In this document: in pieces, positions 4,445 to 5,655 of the stretch
Layout: every line of letters begins with the position of its first letter
Numbering within the stretch: the first letter of the stretch is position 1
NCBI GenBank assembly: GCA_016781775.1
Contig: JADDPR010000488.1
Span: 1-5,655, forward strand
Direction: 5' to 3'
Source of the DNA: Rubrobacter sp.
GTDB lineage: Bacteria; Actinomycetota; Rubrobacteria; Rubrobacterales; Rubrobacteraceae
DNA: 5,655 nt
Translations under genes and position numbers: made by a program
The notes under the pieces: model-generated
What the model was told of the DNA's origin: nothing
What the model saw: only the letters and a program-made list of their open reading frames with translations
The model's database searches: none

Positions 4445-4804
4445 ACCCAGACTCCCCATTCGCTAGGATGCCGAGTGCTATCCTTCTGAGCAGCCGCATA
4501 ACCCCGCCCCGGTCCAACAGGCGGGCGGCATAGCGCTGGGCACACTACGTCCTGGGGCTCACACAGGGAAAACGAGGCCCGGGGCCGGCCCTAACTCCAC
4601 CCAGCAATGGCCCGAAAGTGCCACGACAATGGAGCTCCTTTGGCGCAACAATGGGGGCTATCTTCCGTCGGTGATTCGAACGCGGGTAAGCAGGAGACTA
4701 GTACGGGAGGGGAGACGATGGTGCAGAGGGCCACCGTAAGCCCGCCGGCGCTGAGAAGAATGCCTGGGGCACGTATCAGGCGAGGACGAACGAGGAGGCA
4801 AGCT
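4438..4804 (+). other. Long structured leader or candidate small RNA
   Basis: This 367-base stretch has no convincing protein before the HAD gene. It follows a strong promoter and holds an AGGAT/ATCCT hairpin (4465-4469 with 4480-4484) and a CCCGCC/GGCGGG hairpin (4503-4508 with 4520-4525). The latter can extend through GCCG/CGGC (4493-4496 with 4526-4529) with a bulge. A GC-rich block follows near 4575-4590. I could not match it to RNase P, tmRNA, SRP RNA or 6S by their conserved words. A second ribosome binding site and ATG (4718) lie near its end. Confidence 0.35.
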
Positions 4805-5464
4805 ATGATCAAGGCCGTGTTGCTGGACATAGACGGGACGCTGATGGACACCAACTACCTGCACGTCGAGGCGTGGGCACAAGCGCTCGGGGAGGTCGGG
4901 GACCCCGTCCCAAGGGCGCTCATCCACGAGCAGATCGGGAAGGGCTCGGACAAGCTCCTCCCCGAGTTCGTCGAGGGCGAGGAGGCCTCCCAGAAGGCCA
5001 GTGAGCTCCACAAGGAGTACTACTCGGAGCTCCAGGACCGCGGCCAGCCCCTCCCCGGGGCGAAGGAGCTCATCTCCTCGTTGGTCGAGCGCGGCTACGA
5101 GGTCTGGCTGGCCACCAGCGCCGAGCCGGAGGAACTCGAGCAGTACCTGAAGGACCTTGAGGCCGAGGACAAGATAGCCGGGGTGGTCTCCTCGGACGAC
5201 GCCGAGGAGTCCAAGCCCTCCCCGGACATCTTCGGGCTGGCGCTGGAGCGCGCGGGCGCCTCAAAAGAGGAGGCCGTGGTGGTGGGCGACTCGGTCTGGG
5301 ACCTAGAGGCGGCCAAGGAGGCCGGGGTGAGGGCCGCGGCCGTCCTGACCGGAGGCGCCTTCTCCCGCGCCGAGCTGGAAGAGGCGGGGGCTTACGCCGT
5401 CTACGAGGACTGCGCGGCTCTCCTGGAGGCCGGCTTCCCCGAGGAGCTCAACCCCTCCGAATAG
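4805..5464 (+). CDS. HAD-superfamily phosphatase (phosphoglycolate phosphatase-like)
   Basis: The 219-residue protein is a cytoplasmic haloacid-dehalogenase-type hydrolase, expected to remove phosphate from a small molecule through an aspartyl-phosphate. All four motifs are visible: LLDIDGTLMD with nucleophile D8 and acid D10, the Thr in WLATSAE (T104), Lys137 in SKPSPDIF, and VVVGDSVWDLEAA with D162 and D166. Residues about 16-80 form the helical cap, as in phosphoglycolate phosphatase and beta-phosphoglucomutase relatives, so the substrate cannot be fixed. ATG at 4805 is chosen because GAGGAGG (4792-4798) lies six bases before it and the DxD motif then falls at residues 8-10, as usual. An in-frame ATG at 4718 with its own ribosome binding site would add a 29-residue basic extension. 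The next gene follows after 14 bases, so they are likely co-transcribed. Confidence 0.9.
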   Translation: MIKAVLLDIDGTLMDTNYLHVEAWAQALGEVGDPVPRALIHEQIGKGSDKLLPEFVEGEEASQKASELHKEYYSELQDRGQPLPGAKELISSLVERGYEVWLATSAEPEELEQYLKDLEAEDKIAGVVSSDDAEESKPSPDIFGLALERAGASKEEAVVVGDSVWDLEAAKEAGVRAAAVLTGGAFSRAELEEAGAYAVYEDCAALLEAGFPEELNPSE

Positions 5465-5478
5465 GAGGCAGGGTTCTC

Positions 5479-5655
5479 GTGTGGAGCCATCCTTGCCCGT
5501 TGCGGTTCGTCGCGTCGCCGGAGGATCTGCTGGCCGCCGACACTCATCACGACCGCGTAATTCGAGAGGCGTGCGTAATCCTGGAGGATCGCGTGCGAAA
5601 GACCTTAGGGGCGGGCAAGGACGTGTTAGGGGTTTCCCTCATGGAGCAGGCCTTC
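5479..5655 (+). CDS. Hypoth_Ymh / TIGR02391-like protein, 5' part
   Basis: The first 59 residues are in the window and the frame is open at its right edge. From about residue 23, HHDRVIREACVILEDRVRK, then GKDVLGVSLMEQAF, matches the start of the Hypoth_Ymh (TIGR02391) domain, with its conserved EA-x-x-LE-x-RVR helix and the GVxLM-x-x-AF segment. The function of this family is unknown; members are frequent in accessory regions and near defence or mobile genes. I chose GTG at 5479, with AGGAGG (5463-5468) ten bases upstream and overlapping the end of the HAD gene. A GTG two bases later is in another frame. The close spacing suggests an operon with the HAD gene. Confidence 0.6.
   Translation, partial: MWSHPCPLRFVASPEDLLAADTHHDRVIREACVILEDRVRKTLGAGKDVLGVSLMEQAF

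Noticed and set aside
4203..4466. 87-residue plus-strand ORF
   Set aside because: Antisense to the charged small gene; a Ser-rich translation of Glu/Lys codons read backwards.
4665..4690. GATTCGAAC word suggesting a tRNA T-arm
   Set aside because: The flanking bases do not pair as a T-stem on either strand, and no acceptor or anticodon arm is visible.

Overview
The window looks like chromosomal DNA from a high-GC actinobacterium. The codon use, the strong Shine-Dalgarno sequences, the alternative TTG and GTG starts and the kinds of small protein present resemble Rubrobacter, but the genus is an inference. Roughly half of the window is convincingly coding, which is low for such a genome. The rest is long intergenic DNA holding hairpins, short repeats and what look like decayed gene pieces. 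No tRNA, rRNA, CRISPR array or intact mobile element was found.

Layout from left to right. Positions 16-297 (minus) hold a short C-terminal-like remnant, possibly of a transposase. Positions 451-1107 (plus) encode a membrane-anchored antibiotic-biosynthesis-monooxygenase (ABM) domain protein, and a second coding-like piece overlaps its end (1061-1234). Positions 1235-1787 are a gene-free region with a strong stem-loop, repeated AACCCCCACCT and CTACCACCTC words in both orientations, a pyrimidine-rich tract, a potential G-quadruplex on the minus strand and a second hairpin. Positions 1968-2510 encode a family I inorganic pyrophosphatase with several changed active-site positions. Positions 2511-3054 hold no secure gene.

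Three small minus-strand genes follow, each with its own ribosome binding site: a DUF2795 protein (3055-3255), a two-motif CxxCxGxG zinc-finger-like protein (3766-3978) and a highly charged 63-residue protein (4181-4372). Hairpins sit at or overlap their stop codons. Between the first two, on the plus strand, lies an unrecognised ORF (3279-3590) followed in the same frame by a short helix-turn-helix-like fragment.

At 4403-4444 two opposed promoters interleave. One would drive the charged small gene leftward. The other, TTGGAC-N17-TATACT, points right into about 370 bases of gene-free, hairpin-containing DNA before a HAD-superfamily phosphatase (4805-5464). The HAD gene is followed after 14 bases by the 5' part of a gene for a Hypoth_Ymh (TIGR02391-like) protein that runs off the window. 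Those two are probably co-transcribed. The other genes show no shared pathway. The best candidates for something undescribed are the transcribed leader or small RNA at 4438-4804, the repeat region at 1447-1770 and the altered pyrophosphatase.
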